DNA of 64,000 bases. It comes from Thiohalocapsa marina. Lineage in GTDB: Bacteria > Pseudomonadota > Gammaproteobacteria > Chromatiales > Chromatiaceae. Position numbers and translations under genes: made by a program. Shown in pieces: positions 19,370 to 28,588 of the stretch. The stretch lies in assembly GCF_008632335.1 (NCBI RefSeq), contig NZ_VWXX01000002.1, forward strand, positions 186,001-250,000. The letters are read 5' to 3'. The first letter of the stretch is position 1. The number at the start of each line of letters is the position of its first letter. A model generated the notes under the pieces. That model was not told the DNA's origin, made no database searches, and saw only the letters and a list, made by a program, of their open reading frames with translations.

Positions 19370-19423
19370 GCCCGATCACCATCCCGATCCAGACTTGGAT
19401 CCAGCTTCCGACCGTCCTCTCTC

Positions 19424-20878
19424 ATGCATCACAAGACCATCGCCGAACTCGCCGCCGGCTTGCGCGCCAGGACCTTCTCCAGCCGCGAGCTGACGCAGCA
19501 CTACCTGGAGCGCATCGCACGGCTGGATCCCGGCCTGAACAGCTATATCACCGTGGCGGCAAACGCGGCCCTGGCGGCCGCCGACGCCGCCGATGCGCGC
19601 CTCGATGCCGGTGACGCCGGCCCGCTGACGGGCATTCCCATTGCCCACAAGGACATCTTCTGCACCAACGGCATCCGCACCAGTTGCGGCTCGCGCATGC
19701 TCGACAACTTCATCGCGCCCTACGACGCCACCGTTGTCGAGCGGCTGGGCGCCGCCGGCGCGGTGGTGCTGGGCAAGACCAACATGGACGAGTTCGCCAT
19801 GGGCTCGAGCAACGAGACCAGCTTCTACGGCCCGGTGCGCAACCCGTGGGACCAGACCCGGGTGCCGGGCGGCTCTTCCGGCGGCTCCGCCGCGGCGGTG
19901 GCCGGCCGGCTCTGCGCTGCGGCCACGGGCACCGACACCGGCGGCTCGATCCGCCAGCCCGCGGCCTTCTGCGGCATCACCGGCATCAAGCCCACCTACG
20001 GCCGCTGCTCGCGCTGGGGCATGATCGCCTTCGCCTCCAGCCTGGATCAGGCCGGCGCCATGGCCCGTTCCGCCGAGGATGCGGCGGCCCTGCTGGGGGC
20101 CATGGCCGGCTTCGACTCGCGCGACTCCACCAGCGTCGACAGGGCGGTGCCAGACTACGGCGCCGAGCTGGGTGGTGACATTCGCGGGCTGAAGATCGGG
20201 TTGCCGAAGGAGTATTTTGGCGAGGGCCTGGATGCCGGCGTCGCCGCGTCGGTGCAGCAGGCCATCGACCATTACCGGCGGCTCGGGGCCAGCGTCCACG
20301 ACATCAGCCTGCCCAACGCGTCGCTGTCGGTACCGGTGTACTACGTGGTTGCGCCCGCAGAGTGTTCATCCAACCTGGCCCGCTTCGACGGCGTGCGTTT
20401 CGGCCATCGCTGCGCCGAGCCGCGGGATCTGGAGGATCTGTACAAGCGCAGCCGCGCCGAGGGCTTCGGCGCCGAGGTGCAGCGGCGCATCATGATCGGC
20501 ACCTACGCCCTGTCCGCCGGTTATTACGACGCCTACTATCTGAAGGCGCAGCAGATCCGTCACCTGATCAGCGACGACTTCCGCCGGGCGTTCGAGCAGG
20601 TGGACGTCATCATGGGGCCGACTGCGCCGACCACCGCCTTCGCACTGGGCGCCAAGACCGACGACCCGGTGGCCATGTACCTGAACGACATCTACACCAT
20701 CGCCACCAATCTCGCCGGCCTGCCGGGGCTGTCGCTGCCGGTGGAGCCCGTCGCGGGGCTGCCAGTGGGGCTGCAGATCATCGGCAACTACTTCGACGAG
20801 GGTCGCCTGCTCAACGTCGCCCACGCCCTGCAGCGCGAGACCGACTGGCACCTGCGAACCCCCGACGGCTTCGCCTGA
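19424..20878 (+). CDS. gatA: Asp-tRNA(Asn)/Glu-tRNA(Gln) amidotransferase subunit GatA
   Basis: 484 residues. An amidase-signature enzyme that frees ammonia from glutamine for tRNA amidation. The catalytic Ser-cisSer-Lys triad is visible: Lys in [21 protein letters not shown], and both Ser in the [13 protein letters not shown] loop (residues about 149-161). [29 protein letters not shown] and the C-terminal [23 protein letters not shown] are typical. No gatB follows. The next 400 bases hold only gene remnants, so gatB must be elsewhere if the complex works. Confidence 0.97.
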   Translation: MHHKTIAELAAGLRARTFSSRELTQHYLERIARLDPGLNSYITVAANAALAAADAADARLDAGDAGPLTGIPIAHKDIFCTNGIRTSCGSRMLDNFIAPYDATVVERLGAAGAVVLGKTNMDEFAMGSSNETSFYGPVRNPWDQTRVPGGSSGGSAAAVAGRLCAAATGTDTGGSIRQPAAFCGITGIKPTYGRCSRWGMIAFASSLDQAGAMARSAEDAAALLGAMAGFDSRDSTSVDRAVPDYGAELGGDIRGLKIGLPKEYFGEGLDAGVAASVQQAIDHYRRLGASVHDISLPNASLSVPVYYVVAPAECSSNLARFDGVRFGHRCAEPRDLEDLYKRSRAEGFGAEVQRRIMIGTYALSAGYYDAYYLKAQQIRHLISDDFRRAFEQVDVIMGPTAPTTAFALGAKTDDPVAMYLNDIYTIATNLAGLPGLSLPVEPVAGLPVGLQIIGNYFDEGRLLNVAHALQRETDWHLRTPDGFA

Positions 20879-20965
20879 CGGGCAGGCCTCATCGCCCGGT
20901 GCATGGCGGCGCCGGGGAACAAGGTGGATAACGGCATATTTGCCGGGTGATGAGCCGGGCAAATC

Positions 20966-21284
20966 TCAGAGTCTGGGCCGGCTTTCCTTGTGATGCCAGA
21001 TTCGGAGGATATGGATTTCGGAGCCTCCCACCAGGTCGCGCGCAATGTATTTGCCGATCACCAGATCCCTTATCCGTGAGGGATCTGGCGCTGATCCGGC
21101 CTCGGTACCAAGGAGCGGAAACCCGTGCAATTGGCCAATGCCCTGCATGCTCGATTCGGCTGCGCACTGCGCGGCCTGCGGGTTCAGCGAAGGCGGCTCC
21201 GAGACCTGGGCGACCACCAGGGTGTCCGCGGGCGGCTCGATGCGCCCGCAAGCGGTCATCAGCAACGCCGCAAGATCATTCGAA
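20966..21284 (-). pseudogene. Chimeric remnant: solute-binding lipoprotein start joined to a ParE/RelE-like toxin end
   Basis: One open frame reads through two unrelated gene pieces. Near 21284-21180 it gives LAALLMTACGRIEPPADTLV and VAQVSEPPSLNPQ. That is a lipobox plus the mature start of a family 5 (peptide/nickel) ABC solute-binding protein. From about 21180 to the stop it gives AAQCAAESSMQGIGQLHGFP, then RIRDLVIGKYIARDLVGGSE and IHILRIWHHKESRP, the pattern of a ParE-type toxin without its first helix. The fused frame lacks a start of its own and is presumably a deletion scar. The rest of 20879-21275 shows nothing else. Confidence 0.55.
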
Positions 21285-22262
21285 GATATCGCCCGGGATT
21301 CTCCAGTCGCGAATGACTGTCTCGTCAGGCCATTTGACGACGTCTGTCGCGTTGAAATAAACAATCGTCTTCAGCAGTGGAAACTGGTCGAGATTTTGAA
21401 ACAGGTCGCGCATCCACAGTTGCTGATAGGCCGGGCTGCCCTGCACGCCCAACTCGGCGATCATGATGGGCCGGTCGAAGATGCTGATCCATTGGTAGAG
21501 CGGCTGGAACAGCTTGACGAAGGAGCGCCGTCGCCGTTCCACCTGCATGTCGAGGCGAGCGTCGCCGAAGATCGTCACCGCCACATAATCGGCGTAACGC
21601 GTCCCCGGCCAGTAGTCCGCCAGCCCGCTGTTGCCCATGGGCGACCAGATATAGTAACCCTCGGCGATTTGCCGGCGACAGGCGTCGACAAAGCCGCGAT
21701 AAGCGGCGATATAGTCGTCCGCCGGCTGGCCTGACCAGGGATAGCGCGCCTGCCGCGACTCCATCTCGTGACCCCAGCGAACCAGCAGCGGGGATTCCAG
21801 CCGTCCGAGCATCCGGCAGGTGGTGTCGATGTTTTCGTCATAGGCGCCGGCCAGCACCTGTTGGAGAAACCCGCCCTCTGCCACCTGTCGGCCATCCGAG
21901 CTGGGTTCGATGGTCACCATCAGCCAGCGTCCGCGGTCGCGTGCGTACTGGTGCATGGCATCGAGCGATGCACCATGGGAGGTGCGCTCCGGATCCAGCC
22001 ACGACAGAAAGACGTGCTCGATGGCAACACCTTGCGCGTCGCCGAACGCCTGCTCCCCGTCCGGCCCGGTCAGCGGGTCGTAGACGCCGTAATTGGTCGA
22101 TGGATGCTTGAGACGCGACACCGTTGGCGCAAGGACTGCTTGCGCCCTCCAGAGCAGTGACTGGACCCCGGGCGTGCCGTAGGCAACGACGACCATGACA
22201 GGCAGCACCAGCGCCAGGCCGGCAAGCGCCTTGAGCGTGATTCTGACCAGCGGGTTACTCAT
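21276..22262 (-). CDS. Glycoside hydrolase family 26-like protein (beta-mannanase-type fold)
   Basis: 328 residues with an N-terminal membrane anchor or signal (ITLKALAGLALVLPVMVVVAYG). The GH26-like barrel has LLVRWGHEMESRQARYPWSG, where the acid/base Glu lies in the WGHEM motif, and a likely nucleophile Glu in PIMIAELGVQG. YYIWSPMGNSGLADYWPG is also typical. It probably trims or releases a beta-linked polysaccharide in the periplasm. The start ATGAGTAA overlaps the stop of the upstream glycosyltransferase by 8 bases, so the two are coupled. The substrate cannot be told from sequence alone. Confidence 0.8.
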   Translation of the reverse strand: MSNPLVRITLKALAGLALVLPVMVVVAYGTPGVQSLLWRAQAVLAPTVSRLKHPSTNYGVYDPLTGPDGEQAFGDAQGVAIEHVFLSWLDPERTSHGASLDAMHQYARDRGRWLMVTIEPSSDGRQVAEGGFLQQVLAGAYDENIDTTCRMLGRLESPLLVRWGHEMESRQARYPWSGQPADDYIAAYRGFVDACRRQIAEGYYIWSPMGNSGLADYWPGTRYADYVAVTIFGDARLDMQVERRRRSFVKLFQPLYQWISIFDRPIMIAELGVQGSPAYQQLWMRDLFQNLDQFPLLKTIVYFNATDVVKWPDETVIRDWRIPGDIFE

Positions 22263-23874
22263 CGGTCGGGCACGAGGCCGCATCGTTGATGGACGCCGCC
22301 GGCGCCCGGGCCGCCGGCGGCAGAAAGGCGACCACCGAGAATGTCAGCGCGTAGATGATCGCATTGAGCGCGCTGAAAAAGACGTAACCGACCATGTCGT
22401 CGGCGGGGTGCAGCAGGAATACCGGCAAGATGGCAAACAGCGAGCATGCGAGGTAGGGCATGGCCAATCTCGCCGGCGACCCCGCCGCGCTGGGCGTTCC
22501 CGGCTTTGGCGTGACCTCGAAGACCCATCGGCGGCGAAACAGCCGATCCCCGATCCCCGCCACAGAGCCGAGCAGCGACCAGGGCCAGCGCAGGATGAGA
22601 TAGAGCAGCGCCTCCCAGCCCAGGCAACGTGCCGACGGGGGTCTCGCAAAACCCTGTCGGCACAGATAGCGATAGAGCAGCAGCAGCGGCAGGATGATCA
22701 GCCCGAGGCGCCACAGGAATTGCGCAAAGCTCACCGTGACCAGCGGCGTCGACGAGAACAGCGCGATGGCGGGCAGCAGCAGAACCACCAGCATCGACAC
22801 GGACGACAACAGGTACCAGAGCTCCGTGTAGGCAAACTGCAGACGGTGGCTCGGGGACAGGCCGCGCCAGTGGCGCGGCAGATGGCCCAGCAGGATGTTC
22901 ATCAGGCTCCTGGCCCATTGAAACTCCTGCACGGCAAAATCCCTGAAGCAGCGCGGGCCATGGCCATGCGCGGTCGCCGAGAAGGCGTGCACGCCTCGCC
23001 AGCCGGCGGCGTTGAGCATCAGCGTGGTGGAATGATCTTCGGCCAGTTCTGGCCCAAGACCGCCGACTGCCTTCAACGCCGCCGTCCGTATGGCGTAATG
23101 GGATCCGAAGCAGAGGGGGACGAAGCCGTTCGCATGGCCCGCCTGCTGCAGCCCGTGCAGGTGCGCCTCGGCATATAGCCGGGCACGTGCCGGCCAGCTG
23201 TGCCCGGCATTCCGGTCGCAAATGCTCGGGGCGGAGACATACCCGACACGGGCGTCCAGGAAGGGCCGCAGCATCGCCTCGAGGTACCCCGGTTGCGGCA
23301 CGTGATCCGCATCCAGTTGCACGACAAAGTCATACGTATCGTAGCCGAAGTGGTCATAGAAGTAGGCCAGATTTCCCTCCTTGCAGCCCGTTCTTCGGGG
23401 CCAGTCGGGCCGGTGATATTCGGCCACCGCGTCGCGGCTGCTGATCTTCACGCCATTGAAGGCGCACCAGCGGATTGTGACTGCGTCCGGGCGTTCGTCG
23501 GCGAGCCAGGTGTCATGCCGGTAGTCCTGCGCCAGCATCCCGCGCAACGTCTCCTGCACCATGGCGAAAGGCTCGCCCGGGGCCTTGGTCACGACCATCG
23601 CGACGCGCCAGCCATCCGCCGGTGCTTGCCGCGTGTCCGGAATGCGCGCCCTCGAGATGAAAAAGAGAAAATAGGCGGATGTGAGCGTGTCCCAGAAAAA
23701 GACCAGCGTAATGGCCCAGAATCCGCCCTCGGTCACGACGTGGGCGGGGTCGAACCACCAGGCGTAGAACGACACCAGGGCGCCGAACCAGCAGGCCGTG
23801 AGGCCCGCAAGAACCAGGCGCTGGGTCAGCGAGTAGGGGCTGACAAGAAACGGAAAAGCCCGTTTATTCGACAT
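22255..23874 (-). CDS. Membrane glycosyltransferase family 2, cellulose/beta-glucan synthase-like
   Basis: 539 residues. Two helices precede the cytoplasmic GT2 domain and several follow it. Processive-synthase motifs are TGCKEGNLAYFYDHF, the DxD-type VVQLDADHVPQPGY, the TED-like AEDHSTTLM, and a QxxRW-like QEFQWARSLM. The closing segment has at least five hydrophobic helices. It should polymerise a beta-linked glycan while extruding it. No PilZ domain is visible. It is coupled to the GH26-like gene, as BcsA-type synthases often are to a hydrolase. Its own start overlaps the CBS-domain gene by 11 bases. Confidence 0.83.
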   Translation of the reverse strand: MSNKRAFPFLVSPYSLTQRLVLAGLTACWFGALVSFYAWWFDPAHVVTEGGFWAITLVFFWDTLTSAYFLFFISRARIPDTRQAPADGWRVAMVVTKAPGEPFAMVQETLRGMLAQDYRHDTWLADERPDAVTIRWCAFNGVKISSRDAVAEYHRPDWPRRTGCKEGNLAYFYDHFGYDTYDFVVQLDADHVPQPGYLEAMLRPFLDARVGYVSAPSICDRNAGHSWPARARLYAEAHLHGLQQAGHANGFVPLCFGSHYAIRTAALKAVGGLGPELAEDHSTTLMLNAAGWRGVHAFSATAHGHGPRCFRDFAVQEFQWARSLMNILLGHLPRHWRGLSPSHRLQFAYTELWYLLSSVSMLVVLLLPAIALFSSTPLVTVSFAQFLWRLGLIILPLLLLYRYLCRQGFARPPSARCLGWEALLYLILRWPWSLLGSVAGIGDRLFRRRWVFEVTPKPGTPSAAGSPARLAMPYLACSLFAILPVFLLHPADDMVGYVFFSALNAIIYALTFSVVAFLPPAARAPAASINDAASCPTDE

Positions 23875-25228
23875 GTCCCCGGCCGGCCCCCCGGCCGTCT
23901 GGGGAAGGATCCATGCTGCCGCTGTCCGCCCTTGGATCGATCGTCACCAGCACCTTGTCCACGCGTTGCCGGTCCATGTCCATGACCTCGAAGCGCAAGC
24001 CCGCCGCTTCGAAGCCGTCCGCCGGGCGCGGGATCTGGCCGAGCATGTGCATGACGAAGCCGCTGACGGTGTGGAACAGTCGCGTCTGCTCGTCCGGCAG
24101 TGGTTCAGGCAGGCCCAGCGCGGTGTGCAGCCGCTCCAGCGACAGTCCGCCATCGATCAGCCAGGAGCCATCTGCGCGGCGCACGATCTGCGGATCCTCG
24201 GTGGCGTCCTCGCCCACCGGCCCGCCGACGATGGAGCCGAGCAGGTCGGCGAGCGTGACCAGTCCCTCCAGGCTGCCGTATTCGTCCACCACCAGCAGCA
24301 GGTTGACGCGGCTGTCGCGAAACTGCTCCAGCAGCTGCGTGCTGCTCAGCCCCTCAGGCACGAATCGGGCGGGATACAGCAGCGACTGGATGCGCGCCTG
24401 ATCCGGGGGGCGCCCGTCGAGACAGGTCGGCAGCAGGTCCGCGACCTTGAGCAGGCCGAGCACCGGCCCGTCCAGGCCGCCACGACAGACGGGAAGCAGC
24501 CCATGGGACGACGCAGCCAGCTCCCGATGCAGTACCTCGGGCGGATCGGCCAGATCGAGGTGGTCGATGGCGTTGCGCGGCGTCATGATGGCGCGGATCG
24601 ACTGCTCGTCCAGCCGCAGGATATTGGCGACGATGGGCCCCTCGCTGGCGTGGAAGACGCCCGCTTCGGCGCCCTGGGTCATGAGCACCTTGATCTCCTC
24701 GTCCGTCACTGGCGGCCCGGCCGCGCGCTTCGCGCCCAGGCCGCGCAGGATCAGCGCGCTGGAGGCCGACAGCAGCCAGACCAGCGGCAGCGCCGCACGC
24801 GACAGCCAGCGCAGCGGCCGGGCGACGCCCGCGGCAATCGCCTCCGGCGCCAGCAGCGCCAGCTGCTTCGGCACCAGCTCGCCGATCACCACCGACAGGT
24901 AGGCGATGCCGCCGACCACCAGCGCCAGCGCCAGCACATCCGCCCAGGGCGCCAGCACGGGCACCGCCGACAGCCAGACCCTGAGCGGCTCGGCGAGGGC
25001 CGCCTCGCCGATGGCGCCGCTCAAGATGGCGATGGAGGTGATGCCGACCTGGATGGTCGACAGGAATCCGCCCGGCTGCTCCTGCAGTTCGACGGCCGCC
25101 CGTGCCCCGGCCTTGTCCTGGTCCGCCATCCCCAGCAGTCGCGGGCGGCGGGCGGAGACCACGGCGATCTCGGACATGGCGAAGACGCCGTTCAGCAGGA
25201 TCAACAGCAGCAGCACAAGCAGTTCCAT
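23864..25228 (-). CDS. CNNM/CorC-type membrane protein (DUF21, two CBS, CorC/HlyC domains)
   Basis: 454 residues. N-terminal DUF21 with about four helices (LLVLLLLILLNGVFAMSEIAVVSARR, LSTIQVGITSIAILSGAIGE, YLSVVIGELVPKQLAL). Two CBS domains follow (IMTPRNAIDHLDLADPPEVL and the NLLLVVDEYGSLEGLVTLADLL block), then a C-terminal CorC_HlyC domain (ADGSWLIDGGLSLERLHTAL). Relatives are linked to Mg2+/Co2+ efflux or Mg2+ homeostasis. The name haemolysin for this family is historical. It is the first gene of the three-gene overlapping run with the GT2 and GH26 genes, whose relation to ion transport is unclear. Confidence 0.9.
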   Translation of the reverse strand: MELLVLLLLILLNGVFAMSEIAVVSARRPRLLGMADQDKAGARAAVELQEQPGGFLSTIQVGITSIAILSGAIGEAALAEPLRVWLSAVPVLAPWADVLALALVVGGIAYLSVVIGELVPKQLALLAPEAIAAGVARPLRWLSRAALPLVWLLSASSALILRGLGAKRAAGPPVTDEEIKVLMTQGAEAGVFHASEGPIVANILRLDEQSIRAIMTPRNAIDHLDLADPPEVLHRELAASSHGLLPVCRGGLDGPVLGLLKVADLLPTCLDGRPPDQARIQSLLYPARFVPEGLSSTQLLEQFRDSRVNLLLVVDEYGSLEGLVTLADLLGSIVGGPVGEDATEDPQIVRRADGSWLIDGGLSLERLHTALGLPEPLPDEQTRLFHTVSGFVMHMLGQIPRPADGFEAAGLRFEVMDMDRQRVDKVLVTIDPRADSGSMDPSPDGRGAGRGHVE

Positions 25229-25251
25229 GACTCAATCCCGCGCAGAGTGGA

Positions 25252-25551
25252 GATGTCGCGCTTCTGCCGGCTATAGCGGCGATACGCGGCCTGACGCTCG
25301 TCCTCGCCGCCGGGAATGAAGGGGCCGAACGGGACTCGCAAGAAGGAATGCAGCGTCACACCACCGGCATTGATCGCCGCCACGCCGGTGGTGGCGGTGA
25401 CGATCATGCGCTTGGGCGCTGCCTGTTGCAGCGCGTGCAGAAAGGTCGTCCTTCCAGCGCCCGCCTTGCCGGTCAGAAAGACGCCCTGGTCGGTCGGGCA
25501 GACAAGATCCCGAGCCAACTGCAACCGCGGATTCGACTTTGCCGTCGTCAT
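25252..25551 (-). pseudogene. 5' fragment of a PIF1/AAA-type helicase, Walker A mutated
   Basis: From MTTAKSNPRLQLARD at 25551 the frame gives DQGVFLTGKAGAGRTTFLHA, PKRMIVTATTGVAAINAGGV and TLHSFLRVPFGPFIPG. This is the N-terminal ATPase start of PIF1-like helicases. The family reads GTGKTT at Walker A; here it is GAGRTT, with the catalytic Lys replaced by Arg. Homology stops after RRYSRQKRDI (about residue 98), just before the expected Walker B segment, and then runs into the next gene's 5' region. It is a truncated, decaying gene in the gap 25229-25642. Confidence 0.75.
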
Positions 25552-25642
25552 GGCGCGATGGGCCTTGAACGGGAATGGTATCAGACATGCGAGGATGAGC
25601 GGCTCTGGTGTCTGGTAACCTGCGCCATCGGGAACTGCTGGC

Positions 25643-27100
25643 CTATTCAGATTTTCCCGCGCGCCACTTAATGCTTCGGCTGACTCGCGGCCACGACAGC
25701 CCACGCGTCTGTCCGTCGTCCGGACATGTCGCCCCGGTCGCTCTTAAGCCCAAGACCAATGCCACCCAGAACAGAAGAGCGGGAACAATGGCGAGCAGGT
25801 GCCGATTGATCCCTGTTCCGTTCACCAGGTTGATCTGTTCCTTCGTGAACAGGTTCACTGCCAACACCAGCGCCAGAATGGTGATGACGGAGATTCCAAC
25901 CAATCTGTGGCCGGGCTCGGGAAAGCGCAGCACGCCGAGGATGATCACCCATGGCGCGATGAACCAGAGTAGCAGCCAGGTGCCGTCCGCCATGAGTCGT
26001 TGCCAAAGCGCACCCCATGCCGGTGCTTGCGAAAAGGAGCCGACCCGGGAGAAATAGAAGGTCTCGCTGTTTACGATGATTCGCCCTTCCTTGGGTAGAG
26101 GGAGATCGATGCCTAGGGTGTAGATCCACGCGAGCAGCAGGATAGCGCCACCGGCGGCGAGGGCCGCCAGCCACCGTCCTGAAATTGCTCCGGTCATGAA
26201 GGCGCCAAGCAGAATCGCCGCATGGATGATGGTGTGCCGATCCAGGAAGGGGATGATCGCAACGCAGATGAGAAACAAGAGCCATTGACGGCGGTTCAGT
26301 CCGGCCGCGATGTGGTACCCGGCCATGACCGCGAGCGCGATGAACGCCGACAGCCAAAGCTCGAAATACCCGCCCAGCATGACATGGACGCCGTACATCG
26401 GCAGCGCAACAAGCACGTACACGAAAATTAGGGACGGGAGCCGGTCGACGCCAGCGCCTCTCAGCTGGCCGTATAGCGCGAGGGGTAGCGCGAGCCCGGC
26501 GACCCACCATGGAAGATTTACCAGCGACTCATCCCAGCGCCCAAGCGCCAGTGCCTGCCATACCTGAGCAAGCGGAATCAGTGAAGAGGTCAGGAATCGT
26601 TCGTCCGAGGTGACGAAGGATAGACCATCGGCTTCGAAGAGCGTCTTGGCGATATGGCTCCAGGTGGCCCAGGCATCCCAGGCGAACACGGGCATCCACA
26701 GAACCTGCAGCAGGTAGACCGCGAATCGCCCGACAACGAGCACAATGACGCCCCCGGCGATGACCCGAACCGGGATCGACGATTGTGCCCAGATGCGTCC
26801 GGTTGCCGACAAAAGTTGTTCTGGCGAGGGTGGCAACGGCAGCCAGTGACGGAACCGGATGCCCGCCCCGAGCGCGATGGACGCCAGGAGGCACTGGACC
26901 AGCAGGTAATGCCAGCCACCAAGGAGATGGTCCAGCGCCAGCAGCAACAGGACCGCGAGAACGATTCCCAGGAAATAGCCATAGCCAAGGACGGCTGCAA
27001 CACGACCAACCGAGGCTTTGGACCACAGCGCCGATATCATGGTGATCCCGGCTAGCCAGGGCACTCCAAGGGCGAGAAACATCTTCAGCGCTACCAACAT
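25643..27100 (-). CDS. Polytopic membrane protein, GT-C/PMT-like, function unknown
   Basis: 485 residues with roughly eleven to twelve hydrophobic helices. After the third helix there is a short periplasmic loop with an acidic pair, VFAWDAWATWSHIAKTLFEA. This resembles the first-loop catalytic Asp region of GT-C glycosyltransferases, which use polyprenyl-linked sugars. Other landmarks are FLDRHTIIHAAIL and GTGINRHLLAIVPALLFW near the C-terminus. The family is inferred from topology and this loop only. It starts at ATG 27100 behind AGGGAGCCACATC, and is divergent from the next unknown membrane gene, so the pair may share a promoter region. Confidence 0.6.
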   Translation of the reverse strand: MLVALKMFLALGVPWLAGITMISALWSKASVGRVAAVLGYGYFLGIVLAVLLLLALDHLLGGWHYLLVQCLLASIALGAGIRFRHWLPLPPSPEQLLSATGRIWAQSSIPVRVIAGGVIVLVVGRFAVYLLQVLWMPVFAWDAWATWSHIAKTLFEADGLSFVTSDERFLTSSLIPLAQVWQALALGRWDESLVNLPWWVAGLALPLALYGQLRGAGVDRLPSLIFVYVLVALPMYGVHVMLGGYFELWLSAFIALAVMAGYHIAAGLNRRQWLLFLICVAIIPFLDRHTIIHAAILLGAFMTGAISGRWLAALAAGGAILLLAWIYTLGIDLPLPKEGRIIVNSETFYFSRVGSFSQAPAWGALWQRLMADGTWLLLWFIAPWVIILGVLRFPEPGHRLVGISVITILALVLAVNLFTKEQINLVNGTGINRHLLAIVPALLFWVALVLGLRATGATCPDDGQTRGLSWPRVSRSIKWRAGKSE

Positions 27101-27267
27101 GATGTGGCTCCCTGTTTGCCTTGCGGTGTTTTCCGATTGCTATGCCGCGCTGCCTCGGATAGCACGAGCACGAGTTGCGCCGCTCCCTGCGGCGGGGCGC
27201 AGGCCACGCGCCCCGATATCTCGAACGCCGGACACATACGCTTTTCCAAGAGGGTACACTACCTGTC

Positions 27268-28482
27268 ATGATGACAAAAAGCTCCGATCTTCCCCCGACA
27301 GGGGCCGGCCGCCAGTTCCTGCTCCAGCTCGCCTCGTGTGCATTGCTGGCAACCATCAACATCGTGGTGCTGTTGCCGATTGTTGCCAGCCACAGCGAAG
27401 AGCGTGCGGTCATACCCGCTGAGGCCTTTCGGCTCGTCGAGGGGCATGCGACGCGGCTAGGCGACGAGTGGCAAATTCAGGCCCCGTCGGGTCGCGGGCG
27501 GGTCGTGCTTCTGGCGGTTTTCCGCAGCACCACCAATGCCGATCGCCTGCGGCAGCTCGAAATCGAGCTCGGGGGGGCAAGTGCTACGCCCGACGTCATG
27601 CTGTACTGGGCTCCAGCGGGCTCGCGCACGCTGACCGGAAAGCAGGCGCTACAAGACCCGGCTGCGCCCGTTGAGTTGGCGCAGTTGTCCGACTGGCCCG
27701 CGCGGATCGGTGCGATCGGTCTCGGTTTCAGCGGTTCAGCGCTCAAGGGCACTACATTCGGTGGCGTCACCCTGAGCGCGGGCGAAGCGACTTTCGTGAA
27801 TTTCTACCGCCGGCTATTCGCGGATTGGACATGGCACCAGGGTTGGATCCAGTCGAGCATCAATCTCACCGCCGGCTATCGCCCCAATGCGCCGATCAGC
27901 CCGAATGCGGTGCTCGCTGCGTGGGTGGGGCTGTCGTTGCTGTTCCTGCTCGCCTGGCGTCTGTACCACCGGATTCCCCTTGCCAGGGCGCTGCCAAGGG
28001 CTGGCTGGTTCACGGTTCTGGGTGTCGCGTGGTTGCTTGCGGATGCGCATTGGCAATTCGAGCTATGGCAGCGACTGCTTGACACTCAGCGCCTCTATGC
28101 CGGAACGCCGTCGGCGGACAGGGTCGTGGATCTCGGTGCTCAATCGCTCCAGATCAGGGCCCTGCAGCAGGCCAGAGCAGGGCTGCCGCCTGAAGCAACG
28201 ATCCATCTCGTGTCGCCGTCAGAGGCGCTTCGGCTGTATCTGCGCTATCGGCTGCCAAATCCGGTTCTGCTCTACCACGAATTGCATCCAGAGTCGTTCG
28301 AATGGATCAAACCGGGAGACGGTCTGCTCCTGCTTGGGGCGACCCGCAGCCAGTTGCAGCCTGTGCCGACGGCAGATGCGTCATCAGCACGATTCCAGCT
28401 CACTTTGGATGGGGAGCCAACTGCGATTACGCTGGAGTCGGTTGGCGATGGCGTTGGCCCCTTGTTTCTGGTTATGGAGTAG
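27268..28482 (+). CDS. Hypothetical two-or-more-helix membrane protein
   Basis: 404 residues, not recognised. There is an N-terminal helix (FLLQLASCALLATINIVVLLPIV). A beta-rich exported domain follows (about 60-220, with WQIQAPSGRGRVVLLAVFRS and IELGGASATPDVMLYWAPAG). Two more helices come next (AVLAAWVGLSLLFLLAWRLY, WFTVLGVAWLLADA), then a C-terminal soluble domain (IHLVSPSEALRLYLRYRLP, PGDGLLLLGA). The layout resembles accessory proteins paired with GT-C transferases. Its divergent partner at 25643-27100 supports a role in cell-surface glycan work, but that is inference. The start ATG at 27268 was chosen as the first Met before the helix. Confidence 0.6.
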   Translation: MMTKSSDLPPTGAGRQFLLQLASCALLATINIVVLLPIVASHSEERAVIPAEAFRLVEGHATRLGDEWQIQAPSGRGRVVLLAVFRSTTNADRLRQLEIELGGASATPDVMLYWAPAGSRTLTGKQALQDPAAPVELAQLSDWPARIGAIGLGFSGSALKGTTFGGVTLSAGEATFVNFYRRLFADWTWHQGWIQSSINLTAGYRPNAPISPNAVLAAWVGLSLLFLLAWRLYHRIPLARALPRAGWFTVLGVAWLLADAHWQFELWQRLLDTQRLYAGTPSADRVVDLGAQSLQIRALQQARAGLPPEATIHLVSPSEALRLYLRYRLPNPVLLYHELHPESFEWIKPGDGLLLLGATRSQLQPVPTADASSARFQLTLDGEPTAITLESVGDGVGPLFLVME

Positions 28483-28588
28483 CAACCACGACAAACAACG
28501 TCCCCCAGGCGACTGAGATCCGAGCGCGCCATAAAATCTCTGCATGTGGCTTATTAGGGCACATCGTCCGCGTGGTCGCTCAGCCGCC

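Noticed and set aside
20966-21190. A functional ParE/RelE toxin-antitoxin pair after gatA.
   Set aside because: The N-terminal toxin segment is missing, no antitoxin frame lies next to it, and the 5' end is fused to a different gene piece.
23864-25228. Calling the CBS/CorC protein a haemolysin.
   Set aside because: The name comes from early database labels. DUF21, CBS and CorC_HlyC domains point to ion homeostasis, with no toxin features.
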